Below the pieces are notes generated by a model. That model was not told the DNA's origin and made no database searches. It saw only the letters and a list, made by a program, of their open reading frames with translations. Below, one piece after another: positions 54,614-64,000 of a DNA stretch of 64,000 bases. The DNA lies in NCBI RefSeq assembly GCF_001437075.1, contig NZ_JQBX01000001.1, forward strand, positions 1 to 64,000, in the 5' to 3' direction. The position numbers and the translations under genes are program-made. The stretch comes from Pediococcus stilesii. Lineage in GTDB: Bacteria; Bacillota; Bacilli; Lactobacillales; Lactobacillaceae. Numbering within the stretch: the stretch's first letter is position 1; each line of letters starts with the position of its first letter.

Positions 54614-55495
54614 CTAGAAGAATGAAATTGAAAATTGACGATTAAATTCTTTGCCAGCAGCAAGCTGATTAATACCCACTTTATCCTTAAGTTCACCATC
54701 AAATTCAACGGTATCAGCAATTCCCCACCAAGGTTCGAGACAAATGAAATCGCCCGAAGCGGGATAGGGAGACCAAATTCCTAGATATGGTGCATCATCG
54801 ACTGTAAATGAAATTCCATGATCATTAGTTGTGTTTTCGGTCATTAGAGTTGTCTGGTTTTGATTTAGCTCTAAAATGATGGCATCGTCTTTGAAAAGTT
54901 CATGGCTTAATTCAAGCGGTTGAAATGCGTCAAATTGGACTGGATGCGCTGGATCAATATAAGGTGCCTGGAGTGGAATTTGCGTAAAATTCTGTTTTGG
55001 TGCGATCTTCAAAACAGAATTATTCATACCAGTCTGATTGTCGCCGAGGTTCAAATTAAAACCTGGGTGCCCACCAATTGAAAACAACAATTCTTGGTCA
55101 CGACTTGGATTACGAACTTCGTAGCGTTCAACTAATTCGTGATCGGTCAACGTGAAATGTAAACGTAGCGTGAATTCAAACGGAAACTTAGCCAGCGTTG
55201 CTGGATTGCTGGTCAACTCCAAGATGGCATGGTTAACGTCTTGTTCCACGACCGTAAAGTCCATGTCACGCGCAAATCCATGTTGTCCCATTGGAAATGT
55301 TTGACCATTAACCTTAAATTGATCGTCTTTAAGCCGTCCCACAAATGGAAATAGTACCGGTGCATGTCGATTCCACACCGCTGGATCCGCTTGCCAAATA
55401 TACTCAATCCCATCATTGGACTTAACGCTGGCTAATTCCGCTCCCTTTGAATTAATTTGAACCGTTAAATAGTTGTTTTTTAAAACGACTGTCAT
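54614..55495 (-). CDS. aldose 1-epimerase-family protein (LacX-like)
   Basis: 293 residues. APVLFPFVGRLKDDQF, GQHGFARDMDF with a conserved His, and FSIGGHPGFNL with the second His match the aldose-epimerase/LacX branch. It probably interconverts sugar anomers in the cytosol; substrate unknown. Starts 17 bases after hslU, so it is the distal gene of the xerC-hslV-hslU run. Confidence 0.88.
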   Translation of the reverse strand: MTVVLKNNYLTVQINSKGAELASVKSNDGIEYIWQADPAVWNRHAPVLFPFVGRLKDDQFKVNGQTFPMGQHGFARDMDFTVVEQDVNHAILELTSNPATLAKFPFEFTLRLHFTLTDHELVERYEVRNPSRDQELLFSIGGHPGFNLNLGDNQTGMNNSVLKIAPKQNFTQIPLQAPYIDPAHPVQFDAFQPLELSHELFKDDAIILELNQNQTTLMTENTTNDHGISFTVDDAPYLGIWSPYPASGDFICLEPWWGIADTVEFDGELKDKVGINQLAAGKEFNRQFSISFF

Positions 55496-55512
55496 GCTAA
55501 ACTCCCCTTATA

Positions 55513-56922
55513 TTAAAGAATAAACTCACTAAGATCCTTATTACCAGCGATGCTACCGATTTTATCGTCAACATATTTTTCAGTCACAGTTACTTCGCCC
55601 ATTTCCATTGAAGGACCTTCAAATAAGATATCTTCTAGTAGCCGTTCTAGAATAGTGTGTAGGCGACGGGCACCAATATTTTCAGTTTCATGGTTAACTT
55701 GTTCGGCAATTGCAGCAATTCGATTAATCGCTTCAATGGTAAAGGTGATTTTAACATTATCGGTTCCAATAAGCGCAATGTATTGTTTAACCAGCGCATT
55801 TTTCGGTTCAGTCAAAATCTTCACGAAATCTTCCTTAGTTAAATCACTAAGTTCTACGCGAATTGGAAAACGTCCTTGTAACTCAGCAATTAAATCACTT
55901 GGTTTACTTTCATGGAAAGCACCCGAGCCAATGAAGAGAATGTGGCTAGTATCAACCGGACCATATTTGGTATTTACCTGGGAGCCTTCTACGATTGGTA
56001 AGATATCCCTTTGAACACCTTGACGCGAGACGTCATTAGATGAATTTTGACCAGAACCCGTGATCTTATCAATCTCATCAATAAAGATAATTCCGGTGTT
56101 TTCGGCGCGTTCAATGGCAGCGTGATACAAGTCACCATGGTTCACTAATTTATCGGATTCTTCTCGAATTAAAATTTCGCGAGCTTCGCTGACTGAAACA
56201 GTTCTTGTAATTTTTTTCTTAGGCATTAAACCATTTAAAGAATCACCAAGATCAATTCCCATTTGGCTCATCATATTATTGTTATTATTTTGCTTGGGAT
56301 CATCCATTTCAATTGTGACCATTTCATTTTCTAATAATCCCTTAGCCAGCTTATCAGCAGCGGTCATGCGCTTTTCTTTAATATCATCTGGCACTTTTGG
56401 TGCTGATTGATTTAAATTATCCGGCGTTTTGCCTTGTTGTAGTTGATTCAACATATTCATCATATTTTGCAAATCAGCCGTGCTATTCTTGTTTTCATCG
56501 ACGGGAACTGGAACAAGGAGTTCAACAATTCGGCGATCGGCATTCTTAATGGCATCTAAACGAACGTCCTTAAAAGAGTTTTCCTCTTCAATCCGAATTG
56601 CATTTTCAACTAGGTCTCGAACCATGGACTCCACATCTCGACCAACGTAGCCGACTTCGGTGAATTTAGTAGCTTCCACCTTAACAAAGGGCGCGTTGAC
56701 AATTTTAGCAAGCCGACGCGCAATTTCCGTTTTACCGACCCCTGTTGGTCCAATCATTAGTAAATTTTTAGGAGTGATATCTTCTTGCATATCTTCAGAT
56801 AGTTGTAGTCGACGATAGCGATTACGTAAAGCAACCGCTACGGCGCGTTTTGCTGATTTTTGACCGATTACAAATTGGTCAAGCTCTTTGACAATTTCTT
56901 GTGGGATTAAATTAGTTTGCAT
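55513..56922 (-). CDS. hslU: ATPase subunit of HslUV protease
   Basis: 469 residues. MIGPTGVGKTEIARRLAK is Walker A and IIFIDEIDKI Walker B; the I-domain (about 110-240) contains an Asn run. Sensor 2 lies in NIGARRLHTILERLLED. The C-terminal LSEFIL tail inserts into HslV. It unfolds substrates for the protease. Six bases after hslV. Confidence 0.96.
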   Translation of the reverse strand: MQTNLIPQEIVKELDQFVIGQKSAKRAVAVALRNRYRRLQLSEDMQEDITPKNLLMIGPTGVGKTEIARRLAKIVNAPFVKVEATKFTEVGYVGRDVESMVRDLVENAIRIEEENSFKDVRLDAIKNADRRIVELLVPVPVDENKNSTADLQNMMNMLNQLQQGKTPDNLNQSAPKVPDDIKEKRMTAADKLAKGLLENEMVTIEMDDPKQNNNNNMMSQMGIDLGDSLNGLMPKKKITRTVSVSEAREILIREESDKLVNHGDLYHAAIERAENTGIIFIDEIDKITGSGQNSSNDVSRQGVQRDILPIVEGSQVNTKYGPVDTSHILFIGSGAFHESKPSDLIAELQGRFPIRVELSDLTKEDFVKILTEPKNALVKQYIALIGTDNVKITFTIEAINRIAAIAEQVNHETENIGARRLHTILERLLEDILFEGPSMEMGEVTVTEKYVDDKIGSIAGNKDLSEFIL

Positions 56923-56927
56923 AGCTA

Positions 56928-57479
56928 TTATTCCTCCTCAAAATCAAGTGCAATCACATTATGGTTGGTGAAGATATCAATATCACCAGCAACATTAATG
57001 GCCGTTGTAGCCATTTCTTTTGCAGTTAGTTGTTTAGCGTGCTTTTTCATAGCTTTTGCGGCGGCTAAAGCAAAGTTGCCACCCGAACCGATGGCTAGGA
57101 TGCCGTCATCCGGCGCAATCACTTCGCCACTACCAGAAACTAGATACATTTCTTTTTCATCCATCACAATTAACATGGCTTCTAGTTTTTGGAGTTGTTG
57201 ATCACCACGCCATATTTTAGCTAGCTCTACTGAGGCACGTTGAAGATTTCCACTATATTCTGAAAGCTTTTTTTCGAATTTTTCTTCGAGGTTAAATGCG
57301 TCAGCCACGCTTCCTGCAAAGCCGACAATCACTTTGTTGTCATAAATCCGACGCACCTTCCGGGCAGTGCCCTTCATGATGAATTTTTCGCCCATTGTTA
57401 CTTGACCGTCTCCGGCCATCGCATTCTTGCCGTTATGACTAATTGCGATAATGGTTGTTGCATCAAACTTTACCGTCAT
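56928..57479 (-). CDS. hslV: HslV peptidase with short N-terminal extension
   Basis: 183 residues. [21 protein letters not shown] is the proteasome-beta-like core, followed by [10 protein letters not shown]. In most HslV the mature protein starts TTI; here TVKFDA precedes it, as in Bacillus CodW, where a Ser or Thr right after Met may be the nucleophile. Thr2 is present here. ATG with AAGGAG upstream. Confidence 0.95.
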   Translation of the reverse strand: MTVKFDATTIIAISHNGKNAMAGDGQVTMGEKFIMKGTARKVRRIYDNKVIVGFAGSVADAFNLEEKFEKKLSEYSGNLQRASVELAKIWRGDQQLQKLEAMLIVMDEKEMYLVSGSGEVIAPDDGILAIGSGGNFALAAAKAMKKHAKQLTAKEMATTAINVAGDIDIFTNHNVIALDFEEE

Positions 57480-57502
57480 TGTAATTTCTCCTTTTAATTA
57501 AG

Positions 57503-58408
57503 TTACGAATCCGTTGAACGCGGAAAGAACTTTCGATAGCTCTCTTGTAATTTTTCTTTAGTAACGTGTGTATAAATTTGGGTCGTTGATAAACTAGCGT
57601 GTCCTAGTAACTCCTGGACCGTTCGAAGGTCGGCGCCGTTATTTAAAAGCGCCGTAGCAAAACTATGTCGCAACATGTGCGGATGAATTTTGCCAGTCAA
57701 ACTACTCTTTTGAATTACTTGGTTTAACACATATTCAATTCCAGTAGGGGTGATCGGCTTGCCGTAGTGGTTCACGAACACAAAATTATGGTTTTGCCGA
57801 TACTGCTCTAAAAGTGGTTCCCATTCCTCTTTTTGATAACGATGAAGGGCGTCTTTGGCGTATCTTCCAAATGGAACATACCGTTCTTTATTACCCTTTC
57901 CAAGTACCAGAATGGTTTGCATCGAAAAATCAATGTCCGTCCATTTTAAATTGGCACATTCGCTAACTCGAATTCCTGTTCCATACAATACTTCAAGTAG
58001 CGCAATGTTTCGTAAAGATTGTGCACCAGTTGCTTCATAAACCGTATCAAATAGAATATTCATTTCTTTTTCGTAAAAGAAATGTGGTAGTTTATTGGAC
58101 TGCTTTTTTAGTTGAATCAATTCAAATGGATTCTTATTGATTAGTTCATTTTTAACTAGAAATCGATAAAAGGCTCGAAGGGATGAAACTTTTCTTGAAA
58201 TAGACGATCGTTCTAGGTGCTTATCAAATAGATAACTCATGTAAACGTTAACATCAAAGCGATCGACAAGCTGTAAATCAGATTTAGTTCCCGTCTCATT
58301 CAGGAAATCTTGAAATTCATGAATATCCTCCAAATAAGCCTTAATCGTCTTATCCGAGTATTGGCGTTCAACCGTTAAATATTGTTTAAACAATTCAATT
58401 AGTTCCAT
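57503..58408 (-). CDS. xerC: tyrosine recombinase XerC/CodV
   Basis: 301 residues from the ATG at 58408. N-terminal SAM-like core-binding domain, then the catalytic residues: Arg in YGTGIRVSE, HMLRHSFAT, GHASLSTTQIYTHV with Tyr near the end. It resolves chromosome dimers at dif. The longer frame to 58432 covers the ribosome site GGAGG, which itself is the 3' arm of a hairpin. First gene of xerC-hslV-hslU, and 72 bases after topA. Confidence 0.95.
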   Translation of the reverse strand: MELIELFKQYLTVERQYSDKTIKAYLEDIHEFQDFLNETGTKSDLQLVDRFDVNVYMSYLFDKHLERSSISRKVSSLRAFYRFLVKNELINKNPFELIQLKKQSNKLPHFFYEKEMNILFDTVYEATGAQSLRNIALLEVLYGTGIRVSECANLKWTDIDFSMQTILVLGKGNKERYVPFGRYAKDALHRYQKEEWEPLLEQYRQNHNFVFVNHYGKPITPTGIEYVLNQVIQKSSLTGKIHPHMLRHSFATALLNNGADLRTVQELLGHASLSTTQIYTHVTKEKLQESYRKFFPRSTDS

Positions 58409-58409
58409 C

Positions 58410-58451
58410 AAAAAACCTCCAACACTTGACACTGTAGCAAATTGTGGAGGT
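58410..58451 (-). terminator. hairpin overlapping the xerC ribosome site
   Basis: On the minus strand ACCTCCA (58451-58445) pairs with TGGAGGT (58421-58415), followed by six T and the xerC ATG three bases later. The same GGAGG is the xerC ribosome-binding site. It can act as a topA terminator or hide the xerC start. Confidence 0.6.
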
Positions 58452-58480
58452 AAACGTCAATTCTTATTTGATTTCTTAAC

Positions 58481-60553
58481 TTATTTTTGAGGTGTCTCTT
58501 CATAGTCCCCATTTGGACACACGATTTGTTTGCCGCCCTTAATTTTTTTCTCGATTAGGAAGCTATGACAAACGGGACATTCACGAGCAATCGGCTTATC
58601 CCAAGAAACAAAGTCACAATCCGGATATCTAGAACAACCATAAAATAGGCGTCCCTTCTTCGATTTCCGTTCGATAATTTGTCCTTTATGACATTTAGGA
58701 CAAATTACTCCAATTTCTTTGACGATGGCTTGTGTGTTTCGACAATCTGGGAAGCGACTGCAAGCAAAGAATTTTCCATACCGGCCCATTTTAACAACCA
58801 TTGGTGAGCCACAAATTTCACAGTTGAAGCCGGCAGGTTCGTCTTTAATCTGAACTTTTTCAATTTGTCCCTGAGCTTTTTCAAGTTCTTTAGCAAACGG
58901 TTTGTAGTACCTATCAACTACCTTAATCCAATTTTCTTTACCTTCTTCAACGGAATCTAAATCTTTTTCCAATCCGGCAGTAAAGTCAATATTAACTATA
59001 TCAGGGAAAAAGTCAAAGATAATGTCGTTGACAATCTCACCGAGCTCGGTCGGTTCAAAACGTCTTGATTCCAGCTTAACGTAGTACCGGCGCTGAATGG
59101 TATCGAGCGTTGGCGCATAAGTTGATGGACGACCAACTCCATTTTCTTCAAGGGCTTTAATTAAAGCCGCTTCACTATAACGAGCGGGAGGCTGAGTAAA
59201 ATGTTGATTAGGATTGTTCGATACTAATTGAACTTGATCCCCTTCTTCAAGATTGGGTAAGACATTATCTTTATCCTTGTTGGTTTTATAAACCTTTGTA
59301 AATCCTTCAAACTTCGTCTTGGATCCATTAGCGCGATATTGAACGTTATTTTGTTCGATAGTCACGGCCATGGTATCTAACACTTCGGGAGTCATCTGAC
59401 TAGCGACAAAGCGCGACCAAATTAGCTTATAAAGCTTAAATTGATCGTTATTGAGGTATTCCTTGATGCTATCAGGGGTTCTCAATACCGATGAAGGTCG
59501 AATTGCTTCATGGGCGTCTTGAGCCCCCTCAGGCATTTTTCCTTTACGAGGCTTAGTTGCTGCATACTCCGCACCATATTCGTCGTGAATAAATAAGGAA
59601 GTTTCATGCTTGGCAACTTCGGAAATTCGGGTCGAATCGGTTCGCATATAGGTAATTAAACCGACCGTGCCTTCCTTACCAATATGAATTCCTTCATACA
59701 GTTGTTGAGCTGCCATCATTGTTTTTCGTGTTCGGAAATTAAGCGTCTTATTTGCTTCTTGTTGCATAGAACTGGTTGTAAAGGCCGCCGCCGGATAACG
59801 CTTGCGTTCGCGACGTTTGACTTCAGTAATGTCAAAATCGGCCTTGGGATCGATGTTTTTAAGAACCTCTTGAACCTTTTTATCATTTGGCAATTTCATC
59901 TTCTTATGGTTCATCCCATAAAAAGTGGCGTTAAACTTGGAACGGCCCTTCTTAAATTCAGAATCAATTGACCAATATTCTTCTGGTTCAAAGGCTTTAA
60001 TTTCATTTTCACGTTTAATGATTAGACTAAGTGCAATTGATTGAACTCGTCCAGCACTCAGCCCTTTTTTAACTTTTTGCCATAGCAATGGTGAAATTGA
60101 ATATCCAACCAAACGGTCTAAAATCCGCCGCGCTTGTTGCGCATCCACCAAAGTTGAGTCAATGCTCCGGGGCGTTTTAAAGGCGTTTTTAACGGCATCT
60201 TTAGTAATTTCATTGAAGACTACTCGATTTTTATCTTTGGGATCAAGTCCTAGCAAGTAAGATAAATGCCAAGCAATTGCTTCCCCCTCACGATCCGGGT
60301 CAGATGCGAGATAGACTTTTTTAGCTTTTTTAGCTTCCTTACGAAGGCTTTTGATTGTATCACCCTTGCCTCGAATGGAAATGTAGTGTGGTTCATAATC
60401 ATTTTCAATATCGACGCCCATCTTACTCTTGGGTAAGTCCCGAATATGACCGAGACTTGCCACAACTCTGTAAGAACGACCCAAATATTTTTCAATTGTT
60501 TTAGCCTTGGACGGTGATTCCACAATCACAAGGTTCTTTTTTGCAGCTGGCAT
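58481..60553 (-). CDS. topA: DNA topoisomerase I
   Basis: 690 residues. TOPRIM with [17 protein letters not shown] and [13 protein letters not shown]; the catalytic Tyr in [11 protein letters not shown]; and C-terminal zinc ribbons (CEICGSPM ... [15 protein letters not shown] ... CSRYPDC and a degenerate third CPVCHS ... CPNGDYEE). It relaxes negative supercoils. ATG with AAAGGAG upstream. Confidence 0.96.
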   Translation of the reverse strand: MPAAKKNLVIVESPSKAKTIEKYLGRSYRVVASLGHIRDLPKSKMGVDIENDYEPHYISIRGKGDTIKSLRKEAKKAKKVYLASDPDREGEAIAWHLSYLLGLDPKDKNRVVFNEITKDAVKNAFKTPRSIDSTLVDAQQARRILDRLVGYSISPLLWQKVKKGLSAGRVQSIALSLIIKRENEIKAFEPEEYWSIDSEFKKGRSKFNATFYGMNHKKMKLPNDKKVQEVLKNIDPKADFDITEVKRRERKRYPAAAFTTSSMQQEANKTLNFRTRKTMMAAQQLYEGIHIGKEGTVGLITYMRTDSTRISEVAKHETSLFIHDEYGAEYAATKPRKGKMPEGAQDAHEAIRPSSVLRTPDSIKEYLNNDQFKLYKLIWSRFVASQMTPEVLDTMAVTIEQNNVQYRANGSKTKFEGFTKVYKTNKDKDNVLPNLEEGDQVQLVSNNPNQHFTQPPARYSEAALIKALEENGVGRPSTYAPTLDTIQRRYYVKLESRRFEPTELGEIVNDIIFDFFPDIVNIDFTAGLEKDLDSVEEGKENWIKVVDRYYKPFAKELEKAQGQIEKVQIKDEPAGFNCEICGSPMVVKMGRYGKFFACSRFPDCRNTQAIVKEIGVICPKCHKGQIIERKSKKGRLFYGCSRYPDCDFVSWDKPIARECPVCHSFLIEKKIKGGKQIVCPNGDYEETPQK

Positions 60554-60759
60554 TTGTTGCTCCTTTGCCTTGAATATTTAGAATATATACTCATCATGTT
60601 ATTGCATTCGATTCGTGATTGTCAAATTCGCAATTACGAATCAATGCTTTAGAGTCACGAATTTAGTATAAGCTTTTATTTATAGCGTTAAACAAAAATA
60701 CATGTTATCACGACTTTACCAAAAAGTATATTTAAATCACCTATTTTTCAAAATAATGG

Positions 60760-61617
60760 CTAAACTTCTTCTAAAATATCGGCCAATTCAACTAGTGGTC
60801 GGGCTCCTGCTGCAATTAAAGCGTTCGTTCCATTACTATTTTCACTAAAAATACTACCTGGGATTGCTAGAACATTTCGGTTTTCATTAAGCGCTAAGTT
60901 AGCGGTAATTAAACTACCTGATTGCTTTTTAGCTTCAACAACACAGGTCGCTTTGGCCAATCCGGCAATAATTCGGTTTCTTTCGACGAAGTGATGTCGC
61001 AAAGGACGCGCTCCTTTAGGATATTCGCTAATTAATATCCCCCGTTTTTCAATTTGGCTTTGAAGAATTTGATTTTGCTTAGGATACGTAACATCTAGTC
61101 CGTTGCCAACGACTGCAATCGTTGCTCCTGCACTATTTAACGTTAACAGATGGACCATGGCGTCAACGCCTTTGGCCAAGCCACTAACAGTAACCAATTG
61201 ATTACCAACCAGTCCGGGGATGAGACATTTAACCGCTTGCTTACCATAATCAGTCATTACCCGCGATCCAACAATTGCCACCAACCGCGTTTGATTCAAT
61301 AGTGTGACATTTCCACGATAAAAAATCACAGTCGGGGGGCAAAAAATTTCTTTTAAAGCCGCTGGGTAAGCCGCATCTAAAATGGTAATGATTCCACCAT
61401 TTTGTTCATTTTCTTTAACTTTTCGCTTTAACTGCTCACTATGTAACATCTTAATGGTTGCGTCCTTTTGACTATTCTCGATTAAATTGGTTGTAGTTAC
61501 CCACCTTGATGCTGAAAAAGAAGTAACGTTGTTAACTTCTTTATAAATCTGATGTTGTTTCTTAATATTGAAAGTTGTTCCTATTTTTATTCTAATTAAA
61601 AAATCACGTACTTCCAC
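60760..61617 (-). CDS. dprA: DNA-processing protein DprA
   Basis: 285 residues from a GTG at 61617 with GAGGTG upstream. Rossmann domain with VAIVGSRVMTDYGKQAV, VSGLAKGVDAM, GNGLDVTYPKQN and LAIPGSIF. It loads RecA on incoming single-stranded DNA in transformation. SGLAKGVDAMVH is slightly unlike the usual GIDTLAH. Lies between topA and rnhB, the common order. Confidence 0.93.
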   Translation of the reverse strand: MEVRDFLIRIKIGTTFNIKKQHQIYKEVNNVTSFSASRWVTTTNLIENSQKDATIKMLHSEQLKRKVKENEQNGGIITILDAAYPAALKEIFCPPTVIFYRGNVTLLNQTRLVAIVGSRVMTDYGKQAVKCLIPGLVGNQLVTVSGLAKGVDAMVHLLTLNSAGATIAVVGNGLDVTYPKQNQILQSQIEKRGILISEYPKGARPLRHHFVERNRIIAGLAKATCVVEAKKQSGSLITANLALNENRNVLAIPGSIFSENSNGTNALIAAGARPLVELADILEEV

Positions 61618-61658
61618 TCGACTCACCTCGAATGTAATGTACGTGTTTTTATTTGCAT

Positions 61659-62423
61659 TTATTTTAAAAAATTTGGAACAGGCTCAAACGTCCGGCGGTG
61701 AATGGGCGTAACTCCTAAACTTTCTAAACCTAAAAGATGCTGTTTAGTACCATAACCTACGTTTTGGTCAAACCCATACCCAGGGTAAAGGTCGTTATAT
61801 GAGTGCATTAAATGATCCCGATACTCTTTTGCAACAATTGAAGCCGCTGCAATACTGTTGCTCTTAGAGTCACCCTTAAACATTACCGATTTTGGAATAT
61901 CAATTGGAATTTGAACCGCATCGACTAGCAAATGTTGCGGGACAACGTTTAAATTAGCAATTGCCATTTTCATCGCCTGTTTAGTCGCATTTAAGATTCC
62001 GATTTGGTCAATTTCTTCATTAGAGTAGATCCCAATTCCGACACTTAACGCCTCTTTTAAAATTTGCGGATATAATTCTTCGCGGACTTCAGCAGACAAC
62101 TTTTTTGAATCATTGACCGAGATTAGATCAAACGATTCATCTAAAACAACCGCCGCAGTGACAACTGGCCCCGCCAAACAGCCGCGTCCCACTTCGTCAA
62201 TGCCAGCAACCCATTTTTTGCCATGATTCCAGAGTTCGCGTTCAAGTGCGAAGCGTTGTTTAAAATCAGCCACCTTAACTTGGTGATCGTTAATTTGTTT
62301 TTGTTTCCGCTTCACCAGCGCCTTAACCCCAGCACGTTCGTCACCTAGTAACTCTAGCAAATATGGGTCGTTTGCATCAGTGACTGCTACTAAGTCTGCC
62401 TTGATTTCTTTAATCGTCGCCAA
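61659..62423 (-). CDS. rnhB: ribonuclease HII
   Basis: 254 residues. VAGIDEVGRGCLAGPVV (Asp, Glu), LLVDAVQIPI, FKGDSKSNSIAAASIVAK and HRRTFEPV are the catalytic and conserved blocks. It removes ribonucleotides from DNA. It overlaps the end of ylqF by 14 bases, so translation is likely coupled. Confidence 0.96.
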   Translation of the reverse strand: MATIKEIKADLVAVTDANDPYLLELLGDERAGVKALVKRKQKQINDHQVKVADFKQRFALERELWNHGKKWVAGIDEVGRGCLAGPVVTAAVVLDESFDLISVNDSKKLSAEVREELYPQILKEALSVGIGIYSNEEIDQIGILNATKQAMKMAIANLNVVPQHLLVDAVQIPIDIPKSVMFKGDSKSNSIAAASIVAKEYRDHLMHSYNDLYPGYGFDQNVGYGTKQHLLGLESLGVTPIHRRTFEPVPNFLK

Positions 62424-63273
62424 GCTCTGATAACTCCTCTACAAAATCTAATGTAAAACGACCAAGTTTTCCTTTGCGGGCGTCCAACAAAATTCGCTGG
62501 CTAGACCGATCATAATCATCCCGCATCCCCAACTTTTGTGTAATCAACAGCAATAAATCGGGTAGGTCAAGCGCCAAATCTTCATCATTTAGATGATAAC
62601 GTTCAATTAAGCCCTCTCGATACTTTTGAATAAAAATGTTTAACCCAAATAGGACCACATCGTCATTTGCATAGAGGTTATCCTTAATAGCCCCGGTAAA
62701 GGCTAATTTATTTCCAACATTCTGGTCTTCAAATTTAGGCCATAGAATACCCGGCGTATCAAGAAGATACAATCCTCGTCGTGATTTCAGCCATTGCTGT
62801 TTTTTGGTAACACCCGGACGGTCCCCCGTAATTGCAACCTTTTTATTAACCAAATGATTCAATAACGTCGATTTTCCAACGTTGGGAATTCCGATACACA
62901 TCGAACGAATTTCAGAATTTTTAATGCCTCTTTCAGCGCGATTTGAAATTCGATCGGCCAAAATCTCTTGCGTTTTTTTCAAAATAATATTTTCAGTTGA
63001 AGGTTCTTTTGAATTAAGCGCAATTGCATATTCGTGATTCTTTTTGTAATAGTCTAGCCACTTTTGGGTTTCACGCGGATCGGCTAAATCCGCTTTAGTC
63101 AAAATCAAAAGATGCGGTTTATCCTTGATTACGTCTTCAATCATTGGATTTCTAGAGGATACTGGAATTCGTGCATCCACTAGTTCAAAAACGATATCGA
63201 CTAATTTTAATTTTTCTTCAACCTGCCGAATAGCTTTCGCCATATGGCCGGGATACCATTGAATAATTGCCAT
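62410..63273 (-). CDS. ylqF: ribosome-assembly GTPase YlqF/RbgA
   Basis: 287 residues. Circularly permuted GTPase: NKADL-like LTKADLAD comes first, then GIPNVGKSTLLNHL and DTPGILWPKF. It acts in maturation of the 50S subunit. ATG with AAAGGAG upstream. First gene of the ylqF-rnhB-dprA run. Confidence 0.95.
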   Translation of the reverse strand: MAIIQWYPGHMAKAIRQVEEKLKLVDIVFELVDARIPVSSRNPMIEDVIKDKPHLLILTKADLADPRETQKWLDYYKKNHEYAIALNSKEPSTENIILKKTQEILADRISNRAERGIKNSEIRSMCIGIPNVGKSTLLNHLVNKKVAITGDRPGVTKKQQWLKSRRGLYLLDTPGILWPKFEDQNVGNKLAFTGAIKDNLYANDDVVLFGLNIFIQKYREGLIERYHLNDEDLALDLPDLLLLITQKLGMRDDYDRSSQRILLDARKGKLGRFTLDFVEELSELGDD

Positions 63274-63503
63274 GGTTTTTTCTCCTTTTATACTGGGACT
63301 TTAAAACGTTTTTCTTTAGTACATTTGATTTCTGGAATTAATCTACCACGCCGTCAGCATCGATTTTTACTCATATGCTCGTTTTACTGAATGCTAAGTA
63401 TTATCTTACCTAATTTGGCGCAAAATTGAAAACCGAATGTGATTTTGTCGTATCTGTTACTAGGCGAAACTTTTCCACCACTACGTATAACATTTTAATT
63501 AAT

Positions 63504-64000
63504 TTAATTGAGGGATTCGTGCATTAATTTTTCGATTTTATCCATAAAAGTTGGATAAGAAACCTTTCCCAAAACCAGTTCCCGACTTAATAAATAAGTT
63601 TTAATATCCCGATCTTGAGGTTGATGATCGATTCGATCAAGCTGATCATGCTCATCGTTTAAGGGATGATCGATATTGCTTTTATTTTTAAAAGCCGCGT
63701 AATATCGGAGTCCAAATCTTCTTTGCGAGCGGGCATTAATATGAATGCCATCTGGATTAGAATCGAGATCTTCGGCACTTACTAAATAAGTATTGTTAAG
63801 TTGACGATTTACCTTTTGCATTGCTTGGTTAATCTGTTCAAATTCTATCGCACTGGTACCGAATCCCTTCTTACCTAAGAATTCCGGCAATTTTCCGAAA
63901 ATGATCGGTACTTCGGGCAATCCCAAAGCCGTCCGTAGATTGCTGAAAACGCCCATTAATTCATGATCATAGTTTTTATAATGCTCATTTAAGCTATCGT
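63504..64000 (-). CDS. SASA/DUF303-type carbohydrate esterase, partial
   Basis: The last 165 residues of a gene cut by the right edge; the frame stays open to base 64000, so the ATG at 63956 is internal. VPIIFGKLPEFLGKKG and DGIHINARSQRRFGLRYY fit the C-terminal part of sialate O-acetylesterase-like SGNH hydrolases; the latter has the catalytic Asp-x-x-His. It probably deacetylates a sugar or glycan. The 230 bases to ylqF show no gene. Confidence 0.8.
   Translation of the reverse strand, partial: DSLNEHYKNYDHELMGVFSNLRTALGLPEVPIIFGKLPEFLGKKGFGTSAIEFEQINQAMQKVNRQLNNTYLVSAEDLDSNPDGIHINARSQRRFGLRYYAAFKNKSNIDHPLNDEHDQLDRIDHQPQDRDIKTYLLSRELVLGKVSYPTFMDKIEKLMHESLN

Overview
The window is a chromosomal segment of an AT-rich low-GC Gram-positive bacterium, most likely a member of the Lactobacillaceae. 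The gene families and their order support this: a complete lower mevalonate block (mvk-mvaD-mvaK2-fni) in place of the MEP route, dinG-ypmB-asnS-dnaD facing pbp1A-recU, ypsA-gpsB-rnpB-ypsC, fhs, lspA-rluD-pyrR, parE-parC divergent from plsY, and the codV-type cluster topA-xerC-hslV-hslU. Species cannot be fixed from the sequence alone. No tRNA or rRNA gene, insertion sequence or CRISPR array was seen.

Bases 1-5900 are an accessory island lying against the 3' end of lepA. Read on the minus strand it runs: a broken Xre-type repressor, a broken secreted protein, a small lipoprotein, a SAP-TM2 membrane protein, an MrcB-DUF3883 nuclease-like protein, a protein with a HEPN-like RNxxxH motif, and a small gene interrupted by TGA. 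This resembles the decayed lysogeny arm of a prophage with defence-like cargo; any integrase would lie left of the window. The last three genes are each preceded, about 30 nt before the start codon, by a copy of an unusual element that folds like the acceptor stem plus T-arm of a tRNA and has no D or anticodon arm. The copies keep pairing while the stem sequence changes.

Bases 5950-34000 are mainly housekeeping: translation (lepA, asnS, an RsmF-like rRNA methylase, YpsC, RluD, RNase P RNA), isoprenoid synthesis, repair and recombination (dinG, recU), cell wall and division (pbp1A, gpsB), one-carbon metabolism (fhs), lipoprotein processing (lspA) and oxidative repair (msrA). A C69 dipeptidase there has no ordinary start codon in front of its catalytic cysteine.

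At 34000-38200, pyrR is followed by intact but catalytically stripped homologues of both carbamoyl-phosphate synthase subunits. The CarA homologue has lost all three glutaminase triad residues. The CarB homologue is 817 residues long, has altered ATP-grasp loops, a collapsed second synthetase half and no allosteric domain. With the tRNA-like elements, this pair is the most unusual thing in the window.

Bases 38200-64000 return to core functions: RqcH/FbpA divergent from a MarR regulator with two perfect operators, DegV, a paired fluoride channel, a YjeM-like transporter, msrB-msrA, ppaC with a LysR gene, topoisomerase IV, plsY, an aldose-epimerase-like gene, HslUV, XerC, TopA, DprA, RNase HII, the ribosome-assembly GTPase YlqF, and a carbohydrate esterase cut by the right edge. 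Most transcription units end in clear intrinsic terminators, several of them bidirectional between convergent genes.
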